Made by a program: the position numbers and the translations under genes. Below, piece by piece: positions 1 through 6,718 of a stretch of 64,000 bases of DNA. How positions within the stretch are numbered: the stretch's first letter is position 1; each line of letters starts with the position of its first letter. The notes below the pieces were generated by a model that was not told the DNA's origin, made no database searches, and worked only from the letters and a program-made list of their open reading frames with translations. The stretch is from Pseudomonadota bacterium (lineage in GTDB: Bacteria; Myxococcota_A; Polyangia; Haliangiales; Haliangiaceae). Location: NCBI GenBank assembly GCA_022360315.1, contig JAKSDA010000293.1, forward strand, positions 1 to 64,000, in the 5' to 3' direction.

Positions 1-121
1 CGTGCCAAATGCTCGACGCCAGGGCAACGCCTCCCTCAGAGAACGTGCTCAGAAGTGGCCCTGTGTCCATCAAATTCCTATGCCCTACTTCACTCGACTC
101 ACCTGTCAGAAATCGACGGAT

Positions 122-1516
122 TTACGCTGCCGTTGACAGATACTTGACGAGAAACGTCAGAAATGACTTCGCATGCTCCCGGTCGAGCCACTGAAGGGCG
201 GCATTGCGTGCGGGGACCTGTGGAGTATCGTCGCCGCGGAAGCGGACCACGAGCCCATGCTCGGAGGGCACTTGTTCGAGTAACCCAGAGGCCAGAGCCT
301 GGGCGAGGTGAAAACGGGTTATTGGCACAGTCGTGAGGGCGGACGCGTTACCATGTCCAGCGAAGGCCCACAGAAGATCCAGATCCACGTAACCCGGTGC
401 GGCGGCGGCCAGCGCTAGCAGCTGGCGAGTACCCGCATCTGCTACCCGGCCAAGCTGACTCACACGTTGGGACCAATCCAGGGACGGTTGGCGCGCCATG
501 GAGCGCCTTGGCCAAACCAAACGTTCTGGTAAGCGCACACCCATCAATCCGCGGGTCGTTCGCCTCTGCGCCCAGTTCTCCAGCCTGGCAAGCCCTTCTG
601 GCGACCAGGGAATCAATGCCGGGCGAAGCGGCTCATGTGCCGAAGAGCCGGGTACCATTGGGCGAGGCGAACAGCGGAGCAGTCGACTCAGAAGCGGCGT
701 GGCCATCCAGTGTAGCTCTCCCCAGGGATGAGTCCATGTCAGTTGGGCTTCAGCAGGCAGACGACGAAGAGCGCGACTCAAGACGCCAGATGCGATGCCC
801 GATGCCAGTCCATCTGTGATCAGCAGGACCAGCACTGGTTGTCCAGGTTGCCCTGCGGAGGCCAGGGTTCGGTGAAGCTCTCGCAGAGCTTCCGAAGTCG
901 CGCGACTTTCGCGTTCACTCAGGTCTGCTGCTACGTACTGGACTCTGACAAAGCGGCCTGACTGCTGGGCCAACTCGACCAGAGCCTCGACCGCATCAAA
1001 CCACGGAGCCATCTGGCCTGCACGATCCTCCACGACGACGAGCCACGTGGCGGGCACCCGACGAGGCGTCTTGATCAGCTGAAGCTCATCCACTTGCGCT
1101 GCCCGTCGAACGGTCGCTGAAACGTCAACCTCGGTGGGTCCTCGGGGCTCGAATGTCCCCAGCCGATGAAGTGCTCGAGACCAGGCAAGTCGTCCTTCTA
1201 GCGCAGCAGGTCTACCAACTCTTCCGTGTAATGGTTCCCGTTCGCTGTTAGCCTGACCCTCGTCGTCCGCGCTGGCCGGACGAGCCATTGCAACCTGCAC
1301 AGCTTGTGAGGGCTTCACGGTAGAGCCATGCGCACTGTTAGCATCTCCCGACTGAGGGTGGGCATCCAGCGGCACCTCTGCTCGGTTCGGCGATGTGACT
1401 TCCAGGAGACTCGATCCGATACGTCCCCCTAACCAGATCAGCTCGGCGATCTCTCTCGGCTGCGCGTGTCGATTAGCCTCGAGGCGCGCCAGTAGGTCGG
1501 AGAGCTGAACAGGCAT
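122..1516 (-). CDS. SAV_2336-like protein with degenerate vWA domain (ternary conflict system)
   Basis: Predicted sensor/adaptor component of a vWA-MoxR-VMAP NTP-dependent conflict system. The 464-residue product has a short helical N-terminus (about 1-35), a low-complexity linker (about 40-110), and then a vWA-like Rossmann region. Its first strand reads VVVEDRAGQM at about 160-169, where a canonical MIDAS would be DxSxS, so the metal site looks degenerate. VLLITDG lies near 230 and THPWGELHW near 260. The C-terminal third is helical and has an LxLAAAAPGYVDLDLLWAFAG stretch. This order matches proteins annotated as SAV_2336 N-terminal domain-related. It is the last visible gene of the minus-strand operon; only 3 bases separate its start from the MoxR stop, so co-expression is almost certain. 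Family assignment is by recognition of motifs and neighbours, not by a search. The operon could continue past the left window edge. Confidence 0.75.
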   Translation of the reverse strand: MPVQLSDLLARLEANRHAQPREIAELIWLGGRIGSSLLEVTSPNRAEVPLDAHPQSGDANSAHGSTVKPSQAVQVAMARPASADDEGQANSEREPLHGRVGRPAALEGRLAWSRALHRLGTFEPRGPTEVDVSATVRRAAQVDELQLIKTPRRVPATWLVVVEDRAGQMAPWFDAVEALVELAQQSGRFVRVQYVAADLSERESRATSEALRELHRTLASAGQPGQPVLVLLITDGLASGIASGVLSRALRRLPAEAQLTWTHPWGELHWMATPLLSRLLRCSPRPMVPGSSAHEPLRPALIPWSPEGLARLENWAQRRTTRGLMGVRLPERLVWPRRSMARQPSLDWSQRVSQLGRVADAGTRQLLALAAAAPGYVDLDLLWAFAGHGNASALTTVPITRFHLAQALASGLLEQVPSEHGLVVRFRGDDTPQVPARNAALQWLDREHAKSFLTFLVKYLSTAA

Positions 1517-1519
1517 GGG

Positions 1520-2569
1520 TCAGCTTTCTCTTGTAGTCCGACGGGACAAACTTTCCTGGACAGCGCTGCGAGGTGCTCCTTGGTCCTCCAGGAAGAGTGC
1601 CTGCAGAAGCACATCGGTATTCTCTTCGGCGTACGCTGCGAGTAACTCGTCGACGTTTTGATGTCCTAACCAATTTTTCACCAGCTCGGCGAGAATTGTT
1701 GGATCGTCAGGACGCTGGAGCTCAAGCCGTACGCAGCGCCGGCGAAACGCTTCCGGAAACTCGCGTTCTCGATTCGTGGTGATCACGACAACCGGATGGT
1801 GATGAGTTCGCACGCGTCCGGCTATGATCTTCACGCGATCCTTCTTGCCGCCTTGAGTTCCCTGGTGGTCGCACGGCAACACCCAGGTTTCGCCGCCCAG
1901 GCGAACCAGCTCCTTGATCACAAAAGAACCCTCCTCGAAGACATGCAGAAGGTCGTTGGGTAGATCGTACGAGGCCTTGTCCAGCTCATCGATGAGGATG
2001 ACCCGGGGCCGCCGCGTGGGCAACAATGCAGTGCCGAAAGGCCCGAGGGTGATGAACTCACCCAAGGACAGGTGCGATTCGGGCCGGTCCGACTGAGGCT
2101 CAGCCGAGTCCGGTCGTTCCGATGGTCTTCCACTGCCGCGGGTGGCTTGCAGATGACTGACGGCGTCGTATTCGTACAGACCATCCTGCAATGTTGTCCT
2201 CGATGAGATATCCCACCTTAGTGGTATTCCCAGGCCGAGGCGCCAGGCGATGCTATAGGCGAGGCTGGATTTTCCAATCCCCGGCGCGCCCTCGACCAAG
2301 AGCGGTCGACGCAGCCGTAACGCTATATTCACGGCATTGAGTTCGCGAGCGCCATTGGTCGTGATGTAACGCTCGGCCCGGCGCCGCAATGGGCCGCCAT
2401 CCGGGAATGCCGGTGGGCCTCGGTCGACCTTGTCTGCTCGGTCCTGCCAGGGAAGTCCGGGCGTACGCCACGGAGGAGCATCCGCGAGCCAGCTCTCCAG
2501 GACTTTGTCGTCAACGGGTTTCGCTTTGTCCTGATAGATATACCAACTGGCTGTGTCGTCCGCCATCAC
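1520..2569 (-). CDS. MoxR-type AAA+ ATPase of ternary conflict system
   Basis: ATP-driven AAA+ remodelling enzyme, 349 residues. Walker A is GAPGIGKS at about 94-101, Walker B is VILIDELD at about 190-197, and a sensor-1-like VVITTNRERE lies near 265. The glycine-free IDELDKAS after the Walker B aspartate is typical of MoxR and dynein-like AAA+ ATPases. An unusual N-terminal extension of about 60 residues precedes the AAA core. The gene lies 6 bases after the VMAP-like gene and 3 bases before the vWA-like gene. MoxR ATPases commonly act with vWA proteins. In ternary conflict systems they are thought to be the switch that licenses effectors, but that role is inferred here. Catalytic motifs are intact. 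Confidence 0.88.
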   Translation of the reverse strand: MMADDTASWYIYQDKAKPVDDKVLESWLADAPPWRTPGLPWQDRADKVDRGPPAFPDGGPLRRRAERYITTNGARELNAVNIALRLRRPLLVEGAPGIGKSSLAYSIAWRLGLGIPLRWDISSRTTLQDGLYEYDAVSHLQATRGSGRPSERPDSAEPQSDRPESHLSLGEFITLGPFGTALLPTRRPRVILIDELDKASYDLPNDLLHVFEEGSFVIKELVRLGGETWVLPCDHQGTQGGKKDRVKIIAGRVRTHHHPVVVITTNREREFPEAFRRRCVRLELQRPDDPTILAELVKNWLGHQNVDELLAAYAEENTDVLLQALFLEDQGAPRSAVQESLSRRTTRES

Positions 2570-2575
2570 TGGCTC

Positions 2576-3961
2576 CTAGATGGGAGTTAGGGCCTCGAAC
2601 TGTACTGGATCAGCGTTGTAGTCGGGGTCGGTCCATAGCAAATGAATGTTGCGTCCGCTCCGTATCCACGTATGGGCTGCCCTAAATATCTCGCCGAATG
2701 GGACTCTCTCTGTCTCCCCGAAGAGTATGTCGAAAAAAGCTTCGACATCGTCACCGCTCACTAGTACTGAAAGCGTGAGATCATCATGGGTGTCGACTAC
2801 GGGTGAGTCACTTTCGTCGCTCTGGCTCCAGACCGGTTCCGTACACATCAATACCTTCTGGTCGGCGCGCTTGTCACGGAGACATTCATGGTCAATTCTC
2901 TCGCAGCACACGGCCAAGGTAGCGGAGCTGCGTCCGGGAGCTGGACGGTCGAGTTGTCCGCAATGGCTGCTGCCTGGCACGGAAACGCCGTAGGCGTAAG
3001 GCCATATGGTCACTGCGTTGAACCACTTACCGGTCTTGGCTTTTCGTTTGGGCTCCAGAGCGAGATGGAAGTCTGCCAGGGCATATGAGGCTTCTACATT
3101 GATTTGCAGGACGAGTTCCCTGGTGGACTTCACGAACCGAGCGCGCGAGAGATACGATACAGCGTGAAAAAGAATGCTCCACAGCTGATCGCATGTGGCC
3201 ACCCGGGTATTTTTTGGCAGCGGTATCTTGATTATCTCCCTTCCACGCTCAACAGCCCGAACCCACTCAGCAGTCCATCCCCCGTCTTCGTGCTCGGCGA
3301 GCCGTACGGCAAGCACGCGGAGAGTAGATAAGGGTTCCGGCGCAACGATTCCCTGCTCGACGCTTCCAGATGTGGTGGCCGCTATGTGTTGCCGTAGCCA
3401 GGAGCGCAGCGGAGCGAGTTCGGCATCGTTTGTTGATGACCCCTCCATGAGGGAACTTGCGAGCGCGCGTAGAACCTGCAAGGGATCCAGCCCCCTCAAC
3501 CTGCACGAGGATACGAGCACTGCAACAAAAGGTTCGAAAGCACTCCCTCGTCCGTGCTCCAACTCATCGAGCTCTCTGGTAGCAAATGGCAGAATGGGCC
3601 GTAGCGTTCGCGCAAGCTCGGTACGGCGATCGACAAGACAACTTCTCGGCAACGCGCGTAGGAACGAGAGCGGAAGAAACAGGCGCCGGATTTCCTGGCG
3701 GCGTGGCTCATGGTCACTCGCAAGCCTCTCGAACAAGCTGTCGAGATCGAGTTTTCGGTATCGAAGTAGGCATTCGACTGCATTGAAGGCAAACTTGTTG
3801 GGAGCTTGGCCCTCGGGGCTCGGGATCTCTCCGTGCAACACGGGATAGGTCTGTACCAGCACGTGGTGCATACGGAACGCGTCAACACAAAGCGATCCGA
3901 GCAACTCACAAAGATAACGATTGATCAGTCCAGATTCAACGATCTCACGATCGAGGCTCAT
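2576..3961 (-). CDS. EAD1-VMAP-like protein of ternary conflict system
   Basis: About 461 residues. The N-terminal ~90 residues form an EAD1-like helical adaptor: CELLGSL, GEIP, then AVECLLRYRKLDLDSLFERL and RRQEIRRLF. This aligns motif for motif with the C-terminal EAD1 of the upstream SEFIR-CHAT protein. A helical middle segment follows (about 90-195). The C-terminal part ends in HLLWTDPDYNADPVQFEAL, resembling the C-terminal domain of vWA-MoxR-associated proteins (VMAP-C). I chose the start at 3961 rather than the longer ORF at 3979. It gives a 4-base ATGA overlap with the preceding stop, and AAGGA sits 9 bases upstream, which suggests translational coupling. The VMAP call rests on the C-terminal motif plus the MoxR/vWA neighbours. 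A profile search would be needed to confirm the middle domain. Confidence 0.72.
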   Translation of the reverse strand: MSLDREIVESGLINRYLCELLGSLCVDAFRMHHVLVQTYPVLHGEIPSPEGQAPNKFAFNAVECLLRYRKLDLDSLFERLASDHEPRRQEIRRLFLPLSFLRALPRSCLVDRRTELARTLRPILPFATRELDELEHGRGSAFEPFVAVLVSSCRLRGLDPLQVLRALASSLMEGSSTNDAELAPLRSWLRQHIAATTSGSVEQGIVAPEPLSTLRVLAVRLAEHEDGGWTAEWVRAVERGREIIKIPLPKNTRVATCDQLWSILFHAVSYLSRARFVKSTRELVLQINVEASYALADFHLALEPKRKAKTGKWFNAVTIWPYAYGVSVPGSSHCGQLDRPAPGRSSATLAVCCERIDHECLRDKRADQKVLMCTEPVWSQSDESDSPVVDTHDDLTLSVLVSGDDVEAFFDILFGETERVPFGEIFRAAHTWIRSGRNIHLLWTDPDYNADPVQFEALTPI

Positions 3962-5742
3962 CGCGCAGCTTCCTTCCATGTCCGTGCAATTCGATCAATC
4001 TCATTGATGCGTCTGTCGAACTCCGTGCGCAATCGTTCGAAAAACTCTTCATCAATCAGATTGTATCTCTCCAATACATCGACCGCGTGGTCCATAAGCT
4101 CATTCTTCTTCATGACCCCATCCGGGATTTCCCCAATGATGTCACGACCACGCGGGCCAAATTTGAGAAAACGTCGAAGCCCGGAGCTATCAAAGAGGCC
4201 ACCCAGGAGCTCCCATACCCCCCGGAGTGCCGCTTCCCTCGATGGTCGATTCTCCGGTTTCGTGGGTGAAACATCACGAGATTCATCCACCTTCCTTGTG
4301 GAATCTTGAGCCGTATGCATGACTTTTTGGCCGAGCGGACTGGGCTTGGAATCCGGCCCATGTGGGTCGGCAACGGAGCTTGGTGGCACCAGCGGGGGAG
4401 GCGAAGCTACCCGTGTGCCAGGGCCATCAATCGGGCCCAGCTGCACGAGAACCATACTGTTGGGGTCAATGCCCTTACGGGTGTGCAGAACTGGGACGGG
4501 ATGGTACTTCATGTCGTGGTTGACCAGCTCGTTGACACCCATGTCGAACGCGGTCTGCACCGAGCGACCGTTGCCCAAGCCCATGTAGAAGGCGGCAGCG
4601 AAGGCGATAGCGTCGCGATCACCCATGGCCTTGTTCATGCCAATGGCGACGTCAAGATGCTCGGTCACGGCGCGGGCGTGCTCTTCGGAAAAACAGGCGT
4701 TGAAAACGACCATGCGAACATTGTCACCAACGGTGGCGAAAATTCGCTGCAAGGCCTCTCCCGAGACGGAGGCAGCCCTGTCGTTTTGGTCTATCAGCAG
4801 AATCTCGCTGGAGACACTGTGACCACTGAAGTGGACGATATGCGGCTGATGCCATAGGAGCTGGTCCTGCAGATCGCGGGGCCGCACTGCCCACTCGCTG
4901 ACCAAGGCGAGCTGCTCCCGATGTCTGGACATGCGAATGCTATCACGAATCTCGCGAATCTCCTTGTCGAGGGCAAGGCGGGTTGCGTCACGCGGGTTGG
5001 CGGCCAAGAATAGAATCTTGATCGGCGGTGAGACCGAAACTGCGCCACTCAGGCCTGGGCTGCTCGGGGTCACAAGAGCATGAGAGTCTGGTGGCGAACC
5101 GCTGCTGATCGGTGCAGTAGCGATCTCCTTGGGCATACCAGTAGAACGAGCCAGGAGCGGAGCGAGCTCCCTCGTTGGCGCCTGCGTGGGCGGTTTCTTC
5201 TGAATCTGGCCGATGGGAGCCGCGATGACCTCGGGCTCGCCGATGAGCCGGCGACGCAGAGTATCGTAGCGCCCGGGCACCGGATAATAGGTGTACGGCT
5301 TGAGTGCGCGAGGGATGGCCTCTTCGTCCTGAGGATCGAGCAAGACGGGAACGATGTGCGCATTGAGTCCGCTGGCGTCGTAGACGAGCGACTGGAGAAC
5401 CTGCCCTTCCCAGGTCGTCCCACGACCCTCACCGGTTGCCGCCTTACCCTCAAAGCGTTGTTTGTAGGTTGCTGTGCAGACCATCAAGACGAAGTCGGCC
5501 TGCTCGATCTGCTCGAGCGTCCAACGCTGCCAGCCCTCGGCCGGGTGCGGCTCAAACTGATCGATTATGGCGTCGATGCCGTCGGTTCGCAGCCGATTGG
5601 CCAGTGCCAGAACCCGACCACGGTGCTCGTCAGAGTCGTGGCTATAGCTGATGAATACTCGCTTGAGCCGGTCGCGCTCGTCGTCGGCCATGCCACCAGC
5701 TTGAGATACCCCATCCCTATCGCTGCTCATATGCAGAATCAT
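3958..5742 (-). CDS. SEFIR-CHAT-EAD1 effector protein
   Basis: Putative death effector with two effector modules in one 594-residue chain. Residues ~25-170 are a SEFIR (TIR-like) domain starting RVFISYSHDSDEHRGRVLAL, with FVLMVCT and IVPVLLD strands. A proline/serine-rich linker follows. Residues ~240-420 are a CHAT caspase-like protease domain beginning KILFLAANP, with both catalytic landmarks present: histidine in VHFSGH and cysteine in VVFNACFS. Residues ~508-594 are an EAD1 adaptor (WELLGGLF, GEIP, AVDVLERYNLIDEEFFERL, RRINEIDRI). SEFIR/TIR domains often hydrolyse NAD or mediate homotypic contacts, and CHAT domains are cysteine proteases; which activity is used here is unknown. It is the first intact gene of the operon. 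ATG codons at 5742, 5730 and 5691 all precede the SEFIR domain, so the exact start is open. Confidence 0.86.
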   Translation of the reverse strand: MILHMSSDRDGVSQAGGMADDERDRLKRVFISYSHDSDEHRGRVLALANRLRTDGIDAIIDQFEPHPAEGWQRWTLEQIEQADFVLMVCTATYKQRFEGKAATGEGRGTTWEGQVLQSLVYDASGLNAHIVPVLLDPQDEEAIPRALKPYTYYPVPGRYDTLRRRLIGEPEVIAAPIGQIQKKPPTQAPTRELAPLLARSTGMPKEIATAPISSGSPPDSHALVTPSSPGLSGAVSVSPPIKILFLAANPRDATRLALDKEIREIRDSIRMSRHREQLALVSEWAVRPRDLQDQLLWHQPHIVHFSGHSVSSEILLIDQNDRAASVSGEALQRIFATVGDNVRMVVFNACFSEEHARAVTEHLDVAIGMNKAMGDRDAIAFAAAFYMGLGNGRSVQTAFDMGVNELVNHDMKYHPVPVLHTRKGIDPNSMVLVQLGPIDGPGTRVASPPPLVPPSSVADPHGPDSKPSPLGQKVMHTAQDSTRKVDESRDVSPTKPENRPSREAALRGVWELLGGLFDSSGLRRFLKFGPRGRDIIGEIPDGVMKKNELMDHAVDVLERYNLIDEEFFERLRTEFDRRINEIDRIARTWKEAAR

Positions 5743-5772
5743 GCCGCCATTGGCGACCGATTGGCAAGTTAC

Positions 5773-6234
5773 CTACCTAGTGTGGTCGCAGGCCGATGCT
5801 CCCGTACTGCTTCCTGGGCCTGACCCGGTACGCACAGAGCATGCTCCCAGCCTTGCTATCGAGGACGCCCCACGCAGCGAGCGGGCTCTCTGCTCCGTAT
5901 CGCCGATCTTCACAAGTAATGCGTTGTCGCCTGTAGGGTCATGTGGCCAGCTGCAGATAGGGCCCCACCGGGGTCTGGACCGCCAGGGACAGAAGCGATT
6001 GCTCGATTCGTCGAGTAGCAGCTCCCACGACAGGTCGGCCAACTCGGGAGCTAGCTTCAACTGTAACTTGATCCGCAAGCCAATGTCTTCTTTTTCGGAC
6101 ACCTGATCAAGGTTGATCCGAAACCACGCCGGTATGTTCTCAGCGAACACGCTGTCGAACAAATGTGCTACCCAGTTCACGGGCCGCTGCCATCTCGGGC
6201 GAAACCCTGGCCTATCGAGGGGACCAAAGGCCAA
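5773..6234 (-). pseudogene. frameshifted CHAT-domain protein remnant
   Basis: The 153-codon frame contains AENIPAWFRINLDQ and LRIKLQLKLAPELADLSWEL, followed by LLDESSNRF. This is the conserved segment that precedes the catalytic part of many CHAT proteins. Directly after NRF (near 5995) the frame turns into Trp/Arg/Pro-rich noise. A neighbouring frame instead reads SLAVQTPVGPYLQLAT and then stops at TGA, and that is how CHAT proteins normally continue. A one- or two-base indel therefore disrupts the gene, and no downstream catalytic His/Cys region remains. It lies 30 bases upstream of the intact SEFIR-CHAT gene on the same strand. Either it is a decayed second effector, or, less likely, a frameshift is used to regulate expression. 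Confidence 0.6.
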
Positions 6235-6419
6235 GCTCCTGAAGACGGGGCATCGGATGCAAACAGAGGCATGAGATTGGCTATGATGCCCATCACTGCC
6301 TGGTAGTGAGAAAGTCTCACTTCATTTGGTAACGTAATGCCCGTACAGCGAGCCTCTTCGAATCGCTCTCGCATCTCCAGGAAGCTCTTGCGTTTGGCGA
6401 GTTCCTCCTCGAGAGTCAT
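6177..6419 (-). CDS. small ORF at head of conflict operon, unknown
   Basis: An 80-codon frame, MTLEEELAKRKSFLEMRERF onward, with a charged helical N-terminus and a frame that overlaps the CHAT remnant by 58 bases. The first ~50 residues have natural-looking amphipathic composition (EVRLSHYQAVMGIIANLMPL), while the last ~25 do not. It may be a small leader protein, or the 5-prime part of the same decayed gene joined to the next frame by an indel. I do not recognise a family. No convincing ribosome binding site was seen before the ATG. Confidence 0.35.
   Translation of the reverse strand: MTLEEELAKRKSFLEMRERFEEARCTGITLPNEVRLSHYQAVMGIIANLMPLFASDAPSSGAWPLVPSIGQGFARDGSGP
6305..6321. promoter_or_regulatory. 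17-bp perfect palindrome AGTGAGAaagTCTCACT
   Basis: Seven-base arms separated by a 3-base spacer, located about 100 bp inside the first small ORF of the minus-strand operon and about 400 bp from the divergent kinase start. The geometry would suit a dimeric repressor site or a small hairpin in the operon leader. No regulator is assigned. Confidence 0.35.
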
Positions 6420-6718
6420 GGTCCGAGTTCGCTTTCCGGGTGCAACGCCAGGTTTCGGCGCTGACCACCGATTGGGGTCGCCTTCGATAGCGGCGGTGCG
6501 GGTGATTCACGCTGTCGAGACATTGTCTATGATGGTGAGCCGACGCCCGTTTTTCAGGGCGCCCTTGGGTTTTTACGCCGATTTTTACCTGCAAGTGGAT
6601 TTCCGGCCGTGAGGGCCACGTGCTGTTGCGAGAAGCGGTACTTGTCCATGTAACAGTGGGCCTGCCCTGCGGCTGCGGCTTCATTGTGGCAGAGATTTCA
6701 GCGTGATATCGTGCTCTC
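6420..6718. promoter_or_regulatory. divergent promoter region between conflict operon and kinase-FGS gene
   Basis: This 299-bp non-coding gap separates the minus-strand conflict operon from the plus-strand kinase-FGS gene and must hold promoters for both directions. It is more AT-rich than the flanking genes around 6540-6600 (tttttcagggcgcccttgg and ttttacgcc stretches). I could not assign -35/-10 boxes with confidence. The shared region supports co-regulation of the kinase and the operon. Confidence 0.45.

Noticed and set aside
9..194. 61-codon plus-strand frame at the left edge
   Set aside because: Antisense to the end of the vWA-like gene in part and without protein character or ribosome site.
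397..819. 140-codon plus-strand frame
   Set aside because: Lies fully antisense to the SAV_2336-like gene, which has family features and operon context.
3195..3848. 217-codon plus-strand frame
   Set aside because: Antisense to the VMAP-like gene; Ser/Arg-rich random composition.
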